DNA of 64,000 nucleotides from Thermogladius calderae 1633 (lineage in GTDB: Archaea; Thermoproteota; Thermoprotei_A; Sulfolobales; Desulfurococcaceae): the NCBI RefSeq assembly GCF_000264495.1, contig NC_017954.1, positions 372,001-436,000 on the forward strand, in the 5' to 3' direction. Within the stretch, counting starts at the first letter, position 1, and every line of letters begins with the position of its first letter. The notes under the pieces are model-generated. The model worked only from the letters and a program-made list of their open reading frames with translations, was not told the DNA's origin and did not search any database. Below are positions 17,099 through 25,568 of this stretch, piece after piece. A program made the position numbers and the translations under genes.

Positions 17099-17539
17099 AT
17101 GGAAATGTACTTGATAAGCATACTGCCTCTATACACCCACAGGATCTTCACGGGGAAGAAGAAGATCGAGTTGAGGAGGTTCTTTGGGATAAGGCCTTCG
17201 CCGGGCAGTCTCTTCGTCGTGTACTCTAGCGGGAGTGTGAGGGCGATCGTAGGGGAGTTCTACGCTGGCGAGGTATTTGTAGGAAGCCCGGACGAAGTAG
17301 CCGAGATCGCTCTGAGAGGCGAGACAGGCGTTTCCAAGAGCGACCTGAGGTATATCAAAGGGTCGAGGACAGCGGTGGGGATCGAGATACGCGGGGCCAG
17401 GCTTTACAGGAGGCCGGTTAAACTGGAAGAGCTCAGGACGATCTTCCCCGGGTTCCAGCCCCCGCTCAGTTTCAGAGTGTTGAGAGAGGACGAGCCTCTT
17501 TACGTCTTGTTAATAAAGAAACTACGAGAGCTCTCGTAA
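17099..17539 (+). CDS. ASCH/PUA-like domain protein
   Basis: 146-residue protein with an ASCH-type RNA-binding fold: LISILPLYTHRIFTGKKKIELRRF is the family opening (small-molecule/RNA pocket with GKK and ELR), followed by strands SLFVVYSSGSVRAIVGEFYAG. C-terminal part has KLEELRTIFPGFQPPLSFRVL, as in ASCH proteins ending in PPxSxxxL. ATG at 17099 is preferred; GTG at 17090 is an alternative. ASCH proteins are thought to act on RNA or modified nucleosides; no specific substrate is evident. Confidence 0.7.
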   Translation: MEMYLISILPLYTHRIFTGKKKIELRRFFGIRPSPGSLFVVYSSGSVRAIVGEFYAGEVFVGSPDEVAEIALRGETGVSKSDLRYIKGSRTAVGIEIRGARLYRRPVKLEELRTIFPGFQPPLSFRVLREDEPLYVLLIKKLRELS

Positions 17540-17552
17540 ACCAGGAAAAACC

Positions 17553-17732
17553 CTATCTCATTTCTCGGTCTTTAACCCAGAGCTCCTTTTTCAACAGGTC
17601 TCTAATTGCCACTCTTATGACTTCACTCCTGCTACTGTACCTGCCAATTTTGACTAGTTCGTCAATCCCCTCGACGTAAATCTCGGGCATTTTGACGGTG
17701 ATCAATCTCATCCTAGCAATGCTGTTAGCCAT
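17553..17732 (-). CDS. Ribbon-helix-helix transcription factor
   Basis: 59-residue CopG/MetJ-type RHH protein: strand [22 protein letters not shown] followed by [19 protein letters not shown], the typical RHH helix pair with the SRSEVIR motif. ATG at 17732 has GGTGAG four bases upstream and TTTATAAATC (17764-17773) as TATA box, so the longer in-frame start at 17780 is rejected. Probably a dimeric DNA-binding regulator; the adjacent membrane glycosyltransferase gene is a possible target. Confidence 0.8.
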   Translation of the reverse strand: MANSIARMRLITVKMPEIYVEGIDELVKIGRYSSRSEVIRVAIRDLLKKELWVKDREMR

Positions 17733-17798
17733 CTTACTCACCAACCTTCTATGGCGTACGGTAAGATTTATAAACCCCAAGCCATTTTTCCCGGGACA

Positions 17799-19244
17799 CT
17801 ACTGGAGGAGCAGTAGTCTTCCTATTGCCCTCTCCGCCTCGGTCAAGACGCCTCTCCACGACCTAAGGACTTGCAGTACGTCAGTACTGTTGAAAGTGGC
17901 TATAATAGTCATCGTGGACGTGTAGACTATTGGTGCGAACTGGACGGCGTAAAAGCTGTACTGTGTTCTCCCACCTATAGCCCACAACAGAGCATAGCCC
18001 GCAAGCAACCCGAGTAGCCAACACGACGACTTGGCGAACGCGGTTTTACCCTTCAGGTACCCCGGTAATAGGGCTAGTGTACCGACTAGTGCGAATGACC
18101 ATACAGGCCAGAACCCGACAGCTAATACAGTCACTCCACCGGGGAAGTAGTAGAGCGTGAAGGAGTTTACGCCGGCGAACCAGTCCCAAGGAGTGGAGCT
18201 AACCGGGCAGCCGCCACCGGAGCACTTCACTTGGGTGTGCCAGGCTATAGCCCCCGTGATTGACTGCTTGAACCAGTTAGTGAACCCTAAATAGCCGATC
18301 AGGGGTAGACCAGCTAAGATCTGTGCGGCAAGGAACGCCAGCCCGCCGACTATGTAGAACCCTAGTAAGGTAGCGGTGAAATCTAGCAGGTTAAAGCCCT
18401 TCTCCACCCGCTTTCGGGCGTACAGCAGGGACAGAGGTATTAGAGCGAAGAGTGCGTTGAACTTGAATAGAGACCCTATAACCACAGCGAGTAGGGCCAA
18501 CCCGTACCTTTTACTGAGCGCGAAGTAGAAGGACAACGCTGTGAACAAGGAGACGTATATGTCTAACAGCGCGATTGACGACAGGTTTCTTACAAGCGGG
18601 TCTACGGACAAGAGTGCGGCTGCTACCAAGCCCGCTACAGTGTTTCCATGTAAGAGTCTCCTTGCCGTGAGAAATGTTAAGAAGATCAACAGAACCCCCG
18701 CAACCATGTTGCCGAGCCTCCAGTACAAGGGGTAGTCCCCAACCAACACAATGGTCAAGCCTATAAGGTACTTTCCTAGCGGCGGGTGTTCGAGATTGAG
18801 GTACGTGTTGATACCGGAGGCGTCGGGCATCATCCAGCCGGGTATCACGTCTCCCACGTTGACCACTCTCTTAACAGCGTCTAGGAACTCGTTGAGAGCT
18901 GTAAGGTTTGTGGAATATGCGTAGAAACCGTTCAGCTTGCTGTAGTCAAGCCTGAGGGCTACACCGTACTCCTTCGCCAACGACTCGACGCGTGTCCTGT
19001 CCAGTTTGCCGTCGTAGATGATAGTGTACCCATAGCCCCCCACCTCCTTAGGGGAGAGATGGAACACCTTTAACATAATGTTTCTAGCGGAGGCGACATA
19101 CCACACTTCGTCCGAGACGTAGCCTTTCCCGCCAACGGCCAGTTCATTGTCGGTGAAGCGCGTGTCCCAGTAGTAGAACTGGGTTGCGGACAGAGCCAGA
19201 ATAACTGCCAGTAAGGCGAGCTCGTATAGTCTCAGCCTAGGCAA
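17799..19244 (-). CDS. GT39/PMT-like membrane glycosyltransferase
   Basis: 481-residue GT-C fold protein with an N-terminal helix and about ten later membrane spans. The first loop carries YVSDEVWYVASARN, the acidic Asp-Glu motif of protein mannosyltransferases, and a later loop has LEHPPLGKYLIGL, the PMT-family HPPLGK motif. These enzymes transfer mannose from dolichyl phosphate to proteins at the outer face of the membrane. TTG start at 19244, after AAGGTG; TATA-like TTTATAAT upstream. Divergent to a second GT-C-like gene, so a cell-surface glycosylation pair is plausible. Confidence 0.75.
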   Translation of the reverse strand: MPRLRLYELALLAVILALSATQFYYWDTRFTDNELAVGGKGYVSDEVWYVASARNIMLKVFHLSPKEVGGYGYTIIYDGKLDRTRVESLAKEYGVALRLDYSKLNGFYAYSTNLTALNEFLDAVKRVVNVGDVIPGWMMPDASGINTYLNLEHPPLGKYLIGLTIVLVGDYPLYWRLGNMVAGVLLIFLTFLTARRLLHGNTVAGLVAAALLSVDPLVRNLSSIALLDIYVSLFTALSFYFALSKRYGLALLAVVIGSLFKFNALFALIPLSLLYARKRVEKGFNLLDFTATLLGFYIVGGLAFLAAQILAGLPLIGYLGFTNWFKQSITGAIAWHTQVKCSGGGCPVSSTPWDWFAGVNSFTLYYFPGGVTVLAVGFWPVWSFALVGTLALLPGYLKGKTAFAKSSCWLLGLLAGYALLWAIGGRTQYSFYAVQFAPIVYTSTMTIIATFNSTDVLQVLRSWRGVLTEAERAIGRLLLLQ

Positions 19245-19313
19245 CGCGACACCTTGCGTTATTATAAATCGGGCGGGTATTAATATAGGGAGTCAGCTCC
19301 CGGTGAAGCTCTT

Positions 19314-20591
19314 TTGAAGGAGAGAGCAGTAGTGTTGCTGGTAGCTCTATTCGCAGGGTTGGCGGCCTTTATTATACACATGCCACCCGAAGTATCGGTC
19401 GCCTTGTTCGGGAGAAAGCTTATACAGGCGCCTTTCTACGACGACTTTTACCAGTCAGTCTACAACGGGGTATACGCGAGTTCGTGTTCTGGTGGCGAGA
19501 ACTGGATTAACGCGCAGGTAATGCGTGCTGTTTGCGAGGGTGTTCCCGTGTTCCCTGTACCTTACTCGGACTACAAGCTGAACCAGCCACCTCTCTACGC
19601 TCTGATAGCAAGCTCCATGATCTACCTGTCAAACGCTGTTGGGTATAAGCCTGGAACCCCACAGGCGGGTGCCTTTTTCTACATTCTTCAGTCTGTCGTA
19701 GAGGTATCTTTTCTCGTCGTCGCAGCGCTGGTATACCACGGGTTCACAGTCGAGCTTAACGCGCCTATTCAGAGGCGGGTGCTTTCGTTCCTTTTCCCAT
19801 CTATGGTAGCGTACTCCGTGTACTCTCTTGACACCCTATCCCTCTTCTTGCTGGCCTCCTCGCTCTACTTCGCCTCGCGGGGTCGCCTTACGTATTCAGC
19901 GATCGCGCTAGCCGTGGGCTCCTCGGTGAACGCGTTTCTCTTCATACCGCTCTCCTTACTACTCTATCTCAACGCGGTCGGTAACGTAAAGCTGAGTTAC
20001 CTACCTGTCGTAGCCGGGCTCATACCCTATACAGTGCTAGGTGTGTTAACGCCTTCGGGCTTGGTAGGCTACTTTACGTACGTGGTAGACAACAGCCTGA
20101 ACAATGGGCTAGCGGTGATATTCAACTACTTCGCGGGCAGGGACGGCTACGGGTACTGGGTCGGGCTCTACATGACTATTCTATTCGTCTTGTTAACCCT
20201 ATCCGGGGCGGTAGAAGAGGGGGGTCTAAGCACTTACATGGCGTCGTTCACAGCCCTTGCTATAGTGCTAAACCCCTCCTTACCACCTCAATCTCTTTTG
20301 CTCCTAGCGCCTCTACTCTACGTGTACACGCCAGGTACTAACGAGCAACTCCTGTTGTACACAGCCGACTTTCTAAACACCATGATAATACCGATGTGGT
20401 TTAAGGACTCTACTCTGAGATACTACGCAAACCTCTACCTGGGCCTTAACCTACCAGTCTACGACCAGCCGTGGAGCCTCGACTCGCCTGTCCAGTGGGT
20501 TGTCCAGGCGAGGAACGTAGTACTACTCGCACTCTCTCTAGGAGTATTCACCGAGCGTATTAAGCGAGTGATTAAAATTAATAAAAGCTAG
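19314..20591 (+). CDS. GT-C-like polytopic membrane protein
   Basis: 425 residues with roughly ten membrane spans. The first extracellular loop contains FYDDFYQSVYNGVYAS, an Asp-Asp pair typical of GT-C sugar transferases, and later KLNQPPLYALIASSMIYL, a weak match to the PPLGK-type loop. A four-cysteine loop (ASSCSGGENW, AVCEGV) may form a disulfide. No named family is certain; a lipid-phosphate-sugar glycosyltransferase is the best guess. TTG start after GGTGAAG; divergent promoter shared with the PMT-like gene. tRNA-Ser follows 22 bases later. Confidence 0.65.
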   Translation: MKERAVVLLVALFAGLAAFIIHMPPEVSVALFGRKLIQAPFYDDFYQSVYNGVYASSCSGGENWINAQVMRAVCEGVPVFPVPYSDYKLNQPPLYALIASSMIYLSNAVGYKPGTPQAGAFFYILQSVVEVSFLVVAALVYHGFTVELNAPIQRRVLSFLFPSMVAYSVYSLDTLSLFLLASSLYFASRGRLTYSAIALAVGSSVNAFLFIPLSLLLYLNAVGNVKLSYLPVVAGLIPYTVLGVLTPSGLVGYFTYVVDNSLNNGLAVIFNYFAGRDGYGYWVGLYMTILFVLLTLSGAVEEGGLSTYMASFTALAIVLNPSLPPQSLLLLAPLLYVYTPGTNEQLLLYTADFLNTMIIPMWFKDSTLRYYANLYLGLNLPVYDQPWSLDSPVQWVVQARNVVLLALSLGVFTERIKRVIKINKS

Positions 20592-20613
20592 AGTAGATAA
20601 ACCTATAACGCCT

Positions 20614-20697
20614 GCCGGGGTCGCCTAGCCTGGTAGGGCGCCGGCCTGCTAAGCCGGTGGGGGAAACCCCGCGCGGGTTCAAATCCCGCCCCCGGCG
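20614..20697 (+). tRNA. tRNA-Ser (GCU)
   Basis: Class II cloverleaf of 84 bases: acceptor GCCGGGG/CCCCGGC, anticodon loop CTGCTAA with GCT, long variable arm TGGGGGAAACCCCGC, T arm GCGGG-TTCAAAT-CCCGC, discriminator G. No intron and no encoded CCA. Confidence 0.96.
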
Positions 20698-20857
20698 CCT
20701 ATTTTTTATTTCGAAGCTCACAGCTTGGCATACCGTGTTATGGATGAACAAAGTTAGTAGGGACAACGAGGATTACAGCGAGATCAATAGTAAACGCGAA
20801 TCGCACGTTGCCCTGCTTGGTACTGTGCGAATCTCTATCGTAAGGCTTTTGTTAATG

Positions 20858-21895
20858 CTATATGCGTTTTTTCATTTTCTCGAGGTAGTAGTCAGTTAAC
20901 CCTCCCTCGCCGAGTCTAACTATGTGTTCTCTAGGTACTCTCGCCTTAGACGAGACCCACGGTAGTATTATGTCTAGGAAGTTGAGGTCCGGGAAGTGTA
21001 TTACCCCGCTTGAGACGCCTATGATGGCCTTGTCTCCCTTGTAAGCGACCATGCTCATCGTGGTCGGCTTAATGGGGATACCGTAGGCTACGACCGTGTC
21101 AGCCACCATTCTTATCGCGACCGGTGTCCTATCGGTTGGGTCGACGCTCATGCCCCCGACTGCTATAACCGCTTCGGAGTCCTCGAGCAACTCCTCTATT
21201 TTGTGCGCGATCTCCTTCTCGTCATCCCTGGCATAGAGAACTCTACTAGGACTGCAATTGTACTCGGCGAGCTTCTTTACGATGATCCCGCTGGCTTTGT
21301 CTCTCTTGAGGCCCTCCACGATCTCGGTGCCCACGACGAGAACCCCGACTCTGGGTCTCGCGCTCGGTATCAGGGCTAGAACCGGGTTGTATGGCCTCGT
21401 TTTGTTCAACAGGTCTTCTAGGACCGCTCTAGGCACCTTCAGTGGCACAACGTCAACGACCGCCACCACGTCCCCTTTCCGCACAAAAACGCCGTTTCTC
21501 CGCGTTATCACAACCAATAACCCGCTTTCGTTAACAACTCTCAGCCCCTCGGAGTTGACAATAAACAGCCCGTCTTCGCCTGCTCTTACAAGGGCTTTAC
21601 CCTCTTCCGAAGCCTCTACTACGAGATTTCCACTCGTAATACTACTTGCCAGGGAGATCGCGGCATCCGTCTCGAATACCTCTTCAGTAGACTCTTCCTC
21701 GTCGTCTAGCACGTAGACGTAGTAGTGCCCGTTAGCCTTCATTACCTCAACGTCCCTTGTCTCTAGGACTTCGCCCCTTCTCTTCAGAGCCCCTTTCTGG
21801 TCGGGTGTTACGATCGTGTAGTCCATTGCCAGTCTCTTCCCTACAGCGTCTTCTACTCGCAGGAGTTTCAAGGTCTCACCTGTGGGAGTTTTCAT
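20858..21895 (-). CDS. Molybdopterin-binding domain protein
   Basis: 345-residue protein with a C-terminal MoCF-biosynthesis (MoaB/MogA/MoeA-like) domain: VGVLVVGTEIVEGLKRDKAS and the glycine-rich loop AVIAVGGMSVDPTDRTPVAI, typical of archaeal molybdopterin-binding proteins. The first ~150 residues are beta-rich with a biotinyl-like region (ETDAAISLASSITSGN, RKGDVVAVVDVVPLKVP). ATG at 21895 fits the family (MKTPTGETLKLLRVEDAVG); 22 further upstream codons look non-coding. No other cofactor-synthesis gene is nearby, so a role as a substrate-binding or MoeA-like protein is only tentative. Confidence 0.8.
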   Translation of the reverse strand: MKTPTGETLKLLRVEDAVGKRLAMDYTIVTPDQKGALKRRGEVLETRDVEVMKANGHYYVYVLDDEEESTEEVFETDAAISLASSITSGNLVVEASEEGKALVRAGEDGLFIVNSEGLRVVNESGLLVVITRRNGVFVRKGDVVAVVDVVPLKVPRAVLEDLLNKTRPYNPVLALIPSARPRVGVLVVGTEIVEGLKRDKASGIIVKKLAEYNCSPSRVLYARDDEKEIAHKIEELLEDSEAVIAVGGMSVDPTDRTPVAIRMVADTVVAYGIPIKPTTMSMVAYKGDKAIIGVSSGVIHFPDLNFLDIILPWVSSKARVPREHIVRLGEGGLTDYYLEKMKKRI

Positions 21896-21965
21896 GTCTA
21901 ATAAGTAATTGTGTGTATTAAATGTGTAGTGAAGATGGGATGTTAATGGGTTAATGGTCAAAAAA

Positions 21966-22307
21966 CTATTTGTAAAGCTGTTTAGCGTACTCGTACGCTT
22001 TTAGACTGTACATTAGTGCGGGGCCGCCGCCCATGCAGACGGCAACTTTGATCACGTCGTAGACCTCCTCAATAGTGGCACCAGCTTTATACGCTTCGTA
22101 TAGATGCCACTGGATACAGGGCTCGCACCTTATCGCGATGGCTATACCTAGAGAGACAAGCTCTTTGGTTTTCTTGTCTAGAGCCCTCGTGGACTCCGCC
22201 TCCTCAACATAGTGAATGAAGTCCTTAAGCTCGGGCGCCTTGCTGAGAAAGTCAGAAAGGACTTGTTTAATCTCGCTTAGGCTCTTTACTAAGGACGCCT
22301 CCTCCAA
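21966..22307 (-). CDS. Carboxymuconolactone decarboxylase/AhpD-like protein
   Basis: 113 residues, all-helical CMD/AhpD fold. The redox motif is visible as CEPCIQWH (Cys-x-x-Cys-x3-His), preceded by KTKELVSLGIAIAIR, and followed by GATIEEVYDVIKVAVCMGGG. Such proteins are disulfide-exchange antioxidants or decarboxylases; the CxxCxxxH motif favours an AhpD-like redox role. Lies 58 bases upstream (in map terms) of the ATP-cone gene on the same strand, possibly one transcript with the following genes. Confidence 0.85.
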   Translation of the reverse strand: MEEASLVKSLSEIKQVLSDFLSKAPELKDFIHYVEEAESTRALDKKTKELVSLGIAIAIRCEPCIQWHLYEAYKAGATIEEVYDVIKVAVCMGGGPALMYSLKAYEYAKQLYK

Positions 22308-22365
22308 GACTAAACCCTCGCATCTCTAATCTGCGGGAAAGTTAAAAAAGTTAAGCCAGCCTAGA

Positions 22366-22644
22366 TCAGACCTCGGGCTTCCTCCTCTTAACGGCTTTGT
22401 CGAAGATGATCCAGTTTCTATACCACTCCTCGTTCTCCCTCTTCAAAAGTTCCAGGACCATCTTCATCAGGTCTTTGCTAGAGATCTCCGTTACGTTTTG
22501 CTCGAGGAGTTTTCCCTCGACAATTTTAGCGATCCTTCGGGCAACATCTACCGGTGCTCCTGTTTTGATAATGCTGACCACGATCTTCTCCGGTATGAAC
22601 TCTTCCTTGCTCCCGTCTCTCTTTATCACAAAGATACTACTCAC
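22366..22644 (-). CDS. Stand-alone ATP-cone domain protein
   Basis: 92-residue protein that is essentially one ATP-cone: KRDGSKEEFIPEKIVVSIIKTGA, then GKLLEQNVTEISSKDLMKMVLELL, ending with YRNWIIFDKAVKRRKPE. ATP-cones are nucleotide-sensing regulatory domains of NrdR and anaerobic ribonucleotide reductase; here no zinc ribbon or reductase domain is attached. Might regulate nucleotide metabolism in trans. TATA-like TATTTAATATAAG lies upstream on the minus strand. Confidence 0.8.
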   Translation of the reverse strand: MSSIFVIKRDGSKEEFIPEKIVVSIIKTGAPVDVARRIAKIVEGKLLEQNVTEISSKDLMKMVLELLKRENEEWYRNWIIFDKAVKRRKPEV

Positions 22645-22817
22645 ACCTACCGCCCCTATTTAATATAAGCGGTGTAAATATATATCCTTTATGCACGTAT
22701 GTACAGGGTCTTTTGCCTACGGGGGTCTAGTACATAACCGTCTCCCATAAAAGGCACTCTTGAATAGGGGGAAAGTCTTATTCTCACGGGGTGTCTTATA
22801 GCAAAATGTGGTTAGCC

Positions 22818-23765
22818 ATGATAATCCTAGTCACGGGCTCTACCGGGCAAATAGGGTCTGAGCTGGTGCCAGCTCTAAGGGAAGTTTACGGCAAGGACAG
22901 AGTGATCGCCTCCGGTAGGAACGTGGCCAAGCTAAGAGAGATAGGCGAGCCGTACGCCGAGCTCGACGTGCTGAGACGGGACGAGATAGCCAGAGTCGTC
23001 AAAGAGTACAAGGTTAACGTGATAGTCCACCTGGCCGCGGTGTTATCGGCGAAGGGAGAGCAGGACCCCTCTCTCGCCTGGGACATCAACACCAACGGGA
23101 CGCTAAACGTGTTCGAGGTAGCGAGGGAGAACAGGCTCGACATGGTTGTAGTACCCAGTAGTATTGCCGTCTACGGGCCCGAGACGCCTGACAACCCTGG
23201 CGACATAACAGTGATGAGGCCGAAGACGATCTACGGGATTAGCAAAGTCGTCACGGAGCTCCTGGGCGAGTACTACTACTTAAAGTACGGCCTCGACGTT
23301 AGGGGGCCCAGGCTGCCCGGCGTCATAAGCTGGAAGACTCCACCTGGAGGAGGTACGACCGACTACGCTGTCGAGGCATTCTACGAGGCTGTTAAGAGGG
23401 GGGAGTACACGTTCTGGGTTAGACCCGACACTAGGCTGCCCATGATCTACATGCCGGATGCTATAAGGGCGTTTATGATGTTGATGAGGGCTGATAACAG
23501 TGCACTCACGGTCAGGTTCTACAACGTCCAGGGCATGAGCTTCACTGCCAAGGAGTTGGCTGACACTATAGCCAGGTATATACCTGGCTTCAAAGCAGAC
23601 TTCAAGCCAGATCCGCTGAGGCAGAGAATAGCGGACTCGTGGCCAAAGAGCATCGATGACAGTAAGGCTAGAAGGGACTGGGGCTGGAGGCCGGTGTGGG
23701 GTCTCGAGTCCATGGCTAGAGACATGATAGAGAACCTAAAGAAGTCCCTAGGAAAAAAGGGATAG
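22818..23765 (+). CDS. SDR-type L-threonine 3-dehydrogenase
   Basis: Extended short-chain dehydrogenase of 315 residues resembling UDP-glucose epimerase-like threonine dehydrogenases, which oxidise L-threonine to 2-amino-3-ketobutyrate with NAD. Rossmann VTGSTGQIGSELV, catalytic YGISK (Tyr-x3-Lys), VVPSSIAVYGPE, and the family segment RGPRLPGVISWKTPPGGGTTDYA. The next gene is KBL, which uses that product, confirming the assignment. ATG at 22818 aligns with the family start; ATG 22806 and GTG 22791 are in-frame alternatives. Confidence 0.88.
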   Translation: MIILVTGSTGQIGSELVPALREVYGKDRVIASGRNVAKLREIGEPYAELDVLRRDEIARVVKEYKVNVIVHLAAVLSAKGEQDPSLAWDINTNGTLNVFEVARENRLDMVVVPSSIAVYGPETPDNPGDITVMRPKTIYGISKVVTELLGEYYYLKYGLDVRGPRLPGVISWKTPPGGGTTDYAVEAFYEAVKRGEYTFWVRPDTRLPMIYMPDAIRAFMMLMRADNSALTVRFYNVQGMSFTAKELADTIARYIPGFKADFKPDPLRQRIADSWPKSIDDSKARRDWGWRPVWGLESMARDMIENLKKSLGKKG

Positions 23766-23846
23766 AGAACCCTTAAACCGTTTATTTGCGTCTAATAGAT
23801 TTATATCCGAACCAGCGATCTATACATATATGGTGTGGTGTTGAGC

Positions 23847-25034
23847 GTGGGGAGGCTAGACTGGATTACAGAGGAGCTAGAGAACCTGAAGAAACAAGGC
23901 CTCTACGTCACTATACGCAAGCTACAAACCGCGCAGGGCCCATGGGTCGTCGTAGACGGTAAGAGAGTCTTGAACATGTGTAGCAACAATTACCTGGGTC
24001 TCGCGGCTCACCCGAGGATTAAAGAGGCCGCGATCAAGGCTATACTAGACTACGGTGTCGGCGCTGGGGCCGTGAGGACCATAGCAGGGACTATGGAGCT
24101 ACACGAGATACTCGAGGATAAACTAGCCAGGTTTAAGAGAAGGGAGGCGGCAGTGGTTTTTCAGAGTGGTTACAACGCCAACCTGGGCGCTCTGAGCGCC
24201 TTGGGGTGGGGTAGAAAGGACCTCGTCTTCGTCAGCGAGGAGCTGAATCACGCGAGCATAATCGACGCGATGCGGCTCGCAGGGGCGCCGAAGGTGATAT
24301 ACAAGCACGTGGACATGGAGGACTTGAAGAAGAAGCTCGAGGAGGTCAAGGACTACAGGATCAAAGTGATCGTAACCGATGGAGTGTTCTCGATGGACGG
24401 GGACCTCGCCCCTCTCCCTGAGATAGTCGAGCTAGCCGAGCAATACAACGCTATCGTGTACGTCGACGACGCACACGGCGAGGGCGTCCTGGGCGACCAT
24501 GGTAGGGGGATAGTCGACTACTACAAACTACACGATAGAGTCGACTTCGAAATGGGCACCCTAAGTAAAGCCTTCGGCGTTATAGGAGGGTATGTAGCCG
24601 GGGACAGGGAGTCAATCGAGTTCATAAAGCAGAGGGGCAGGCCCTTCCTGTTCTCAAGCGCGATGAACCCGCCAGACGTAGCAGCAGCAATAGCGGCCGT
24701 TGAGATACTAGAGGAGAGCGACGAGTTGATCAAGAAGTTGTGGGAGAATACACACATACTACAGAAAGGTCTTAGAGACGCGGGCTTCGACCTAGGCAAC
24801 ACTAAACACCCGATTACACCTGTGATGCTCTACGACGAGAAACTAACGCAGGAGTTCTCGAGGAGGCTGTTCGACGAGTACAACATATTCGCCCAGGCTA
24901 TCGTATACCCCACGGTGCCGAAGGGTAAAGCTAGGATCAGGCTCGAGCCCTCGGCGGCGCACAAGCCGGAGGACATGAAGTACGTCGTAGACTCTTTCAC
25001 AGAGCTGGCTAGGAAGGTCGGTTTCTTCAAGTAG
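23847..25034 (+). CDS. kbl: Glycine C-acetyltransferase (2-amino-3-ketobutyrate CoA ligase)
   Basis: PLP-dependent alpha-oxoamine synthase, 395 residues, cleaving 2-amino-3-ketobutyrate with CoA to glycine and acetyl-CoA. Seen: NMCSNNYLGLAAHPRIKEAA, GAGAVRTIAGTMELHEILE, FQSGYNANLGALSA, VDDAHGEGVLGDHGRG, PLP-lysine in GTLSKAFGVIGGYVAG. GTG at 23847 is placed 6 bases after GGTGTGGTG; GTG 23835 and TTG 23841 are alternatives. With the upstream dehydrogenase it makes a complete two-step threonine degradation (or glycine synthesis) pathway. A TATA box GATTTATATCC lies about 40-50 bases upstream, so it has its own promoter. Confidence 0.95.
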   Translation: MGRLDWITEELENLKKQGLYVTIRKLQTAQGPWVVVDGKRVLNMCSNNYLGLAAHPRIKEAAIKAILDYGVGAGAVRTIAGTMELHEILEDKLARFKRREAAVVFQSGYNANLGALSALGWGRKDLVFVSEELNHASIIDAMRLAGAPKVIYKHVDMEDLKKKLEEVKDYRIKVIVTDGVFSMDGDLAPLPEIVELAEQYNAIVYVDDAHGEGVLGDHGRGIVDYYKLHDRVDFEMGTLSKAFGVIGGYVAGDRESIEFIKQRGRPFLFSSAMNPPDVAAAIAAVEILEESDELIKKLWENTHILQKGLRDAGFDLGNTKHPITPVMLYDEKLTQEFSRRLFDEYNIFAQAIVYPTVPKGKARIRLEPSAAHKPEDMKYVVDSFTELARKVGFFK

Positions 25035-25037
25035 TTT

Positions 25038-25568
25038 TTAACTCCCATAGACCACCTCTACTATCTCGGAGTACTTCCTGTACAGACCTAGTAGGCTTAG
25101 TGCAGTAGTGAGTAATGCGAGTGAGGTTAGTACGGGTGTAAGTCTTATTCCAAACGGAGTGTAGTTTAAGACGAGCCCTACTAAGGGGACTATCGCTAGG
25201 CTTAACCCTATGGATAGAGCTAGCTCTTCGATCGGACTCAACTCCCTGCTTTGATACAGTGCTCTTATCAGCGAGTATCCCGGTAAGAATAGGACAAAAA
25301 GTGAGCCGAACAAGTATCTAGCGAAGGTTAAGATAGGGCTTGTACTCGATACAGCAACCAGCAGGAGTGTTATTGCCTCGACCGATATCAATGTCCAGAA
25401 CCAGAGCGAGTAGTCGAGTCTCACGACAACTTCTAGGAATGAGCGGGGAGGGTGTGGATCTCTTAGCTCAATGTCACCTCTCGCCCACTCCCTGTAGGCC
25501 TCCAAGACACTTTTTATTCCAGTCCTCTTCTTGGCTACATAGTCCTCAAGAGTTTCTTTGTTGCTCAA
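25038..25568 (-). CDS. DUF1616 membrane half
   Basis: 176-residue membrane protein equivalent to the N-terminal membrane part of DUF1616 proteins: FARYLFGSLFVLFLPGYSLIRALY, LSPIEELALSIGLSLAIVPLVG, LNYTPFGIRLTPVL are close to the family consensus. About four membrane spans (residues 55-165) follow a charged cytoplasmic N-terminus. The TTG start at 25568 overlaps the upstream stop as TTGA, and longer in-frame starts at 25625 run inside the previous gene. Last gene of the MoxR/DUF58 operon. Function unknown. Confidence 0.78.
   Translation of the reverse strand: MSNKETLEDYVAKKRTGIKSVLEAYREWARGDIELRDPHPPRSFLEVVVRLDYSLWFWTLISVEAITLLLVAVSSTSPILTFARYLFGSLFVLFLPGYSLIRALYQSRELSPIEELALSIGLSLAIVPLVGLVLNYTPFGIRLTPVLTSLALLTTALSLLGLYRKYSEIVEVVYGS

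Noticed and set aside
20657-20899. 80-codon frame after tRNA-Ser, including a 51-codon piece from ATG 20744
   Set aside because: Begins inside the tRNA; the shorter piece overlaps the 3' end of the molybdopterin-binding gene and lacks a ribosome-binding site. Weak, left uncalled.
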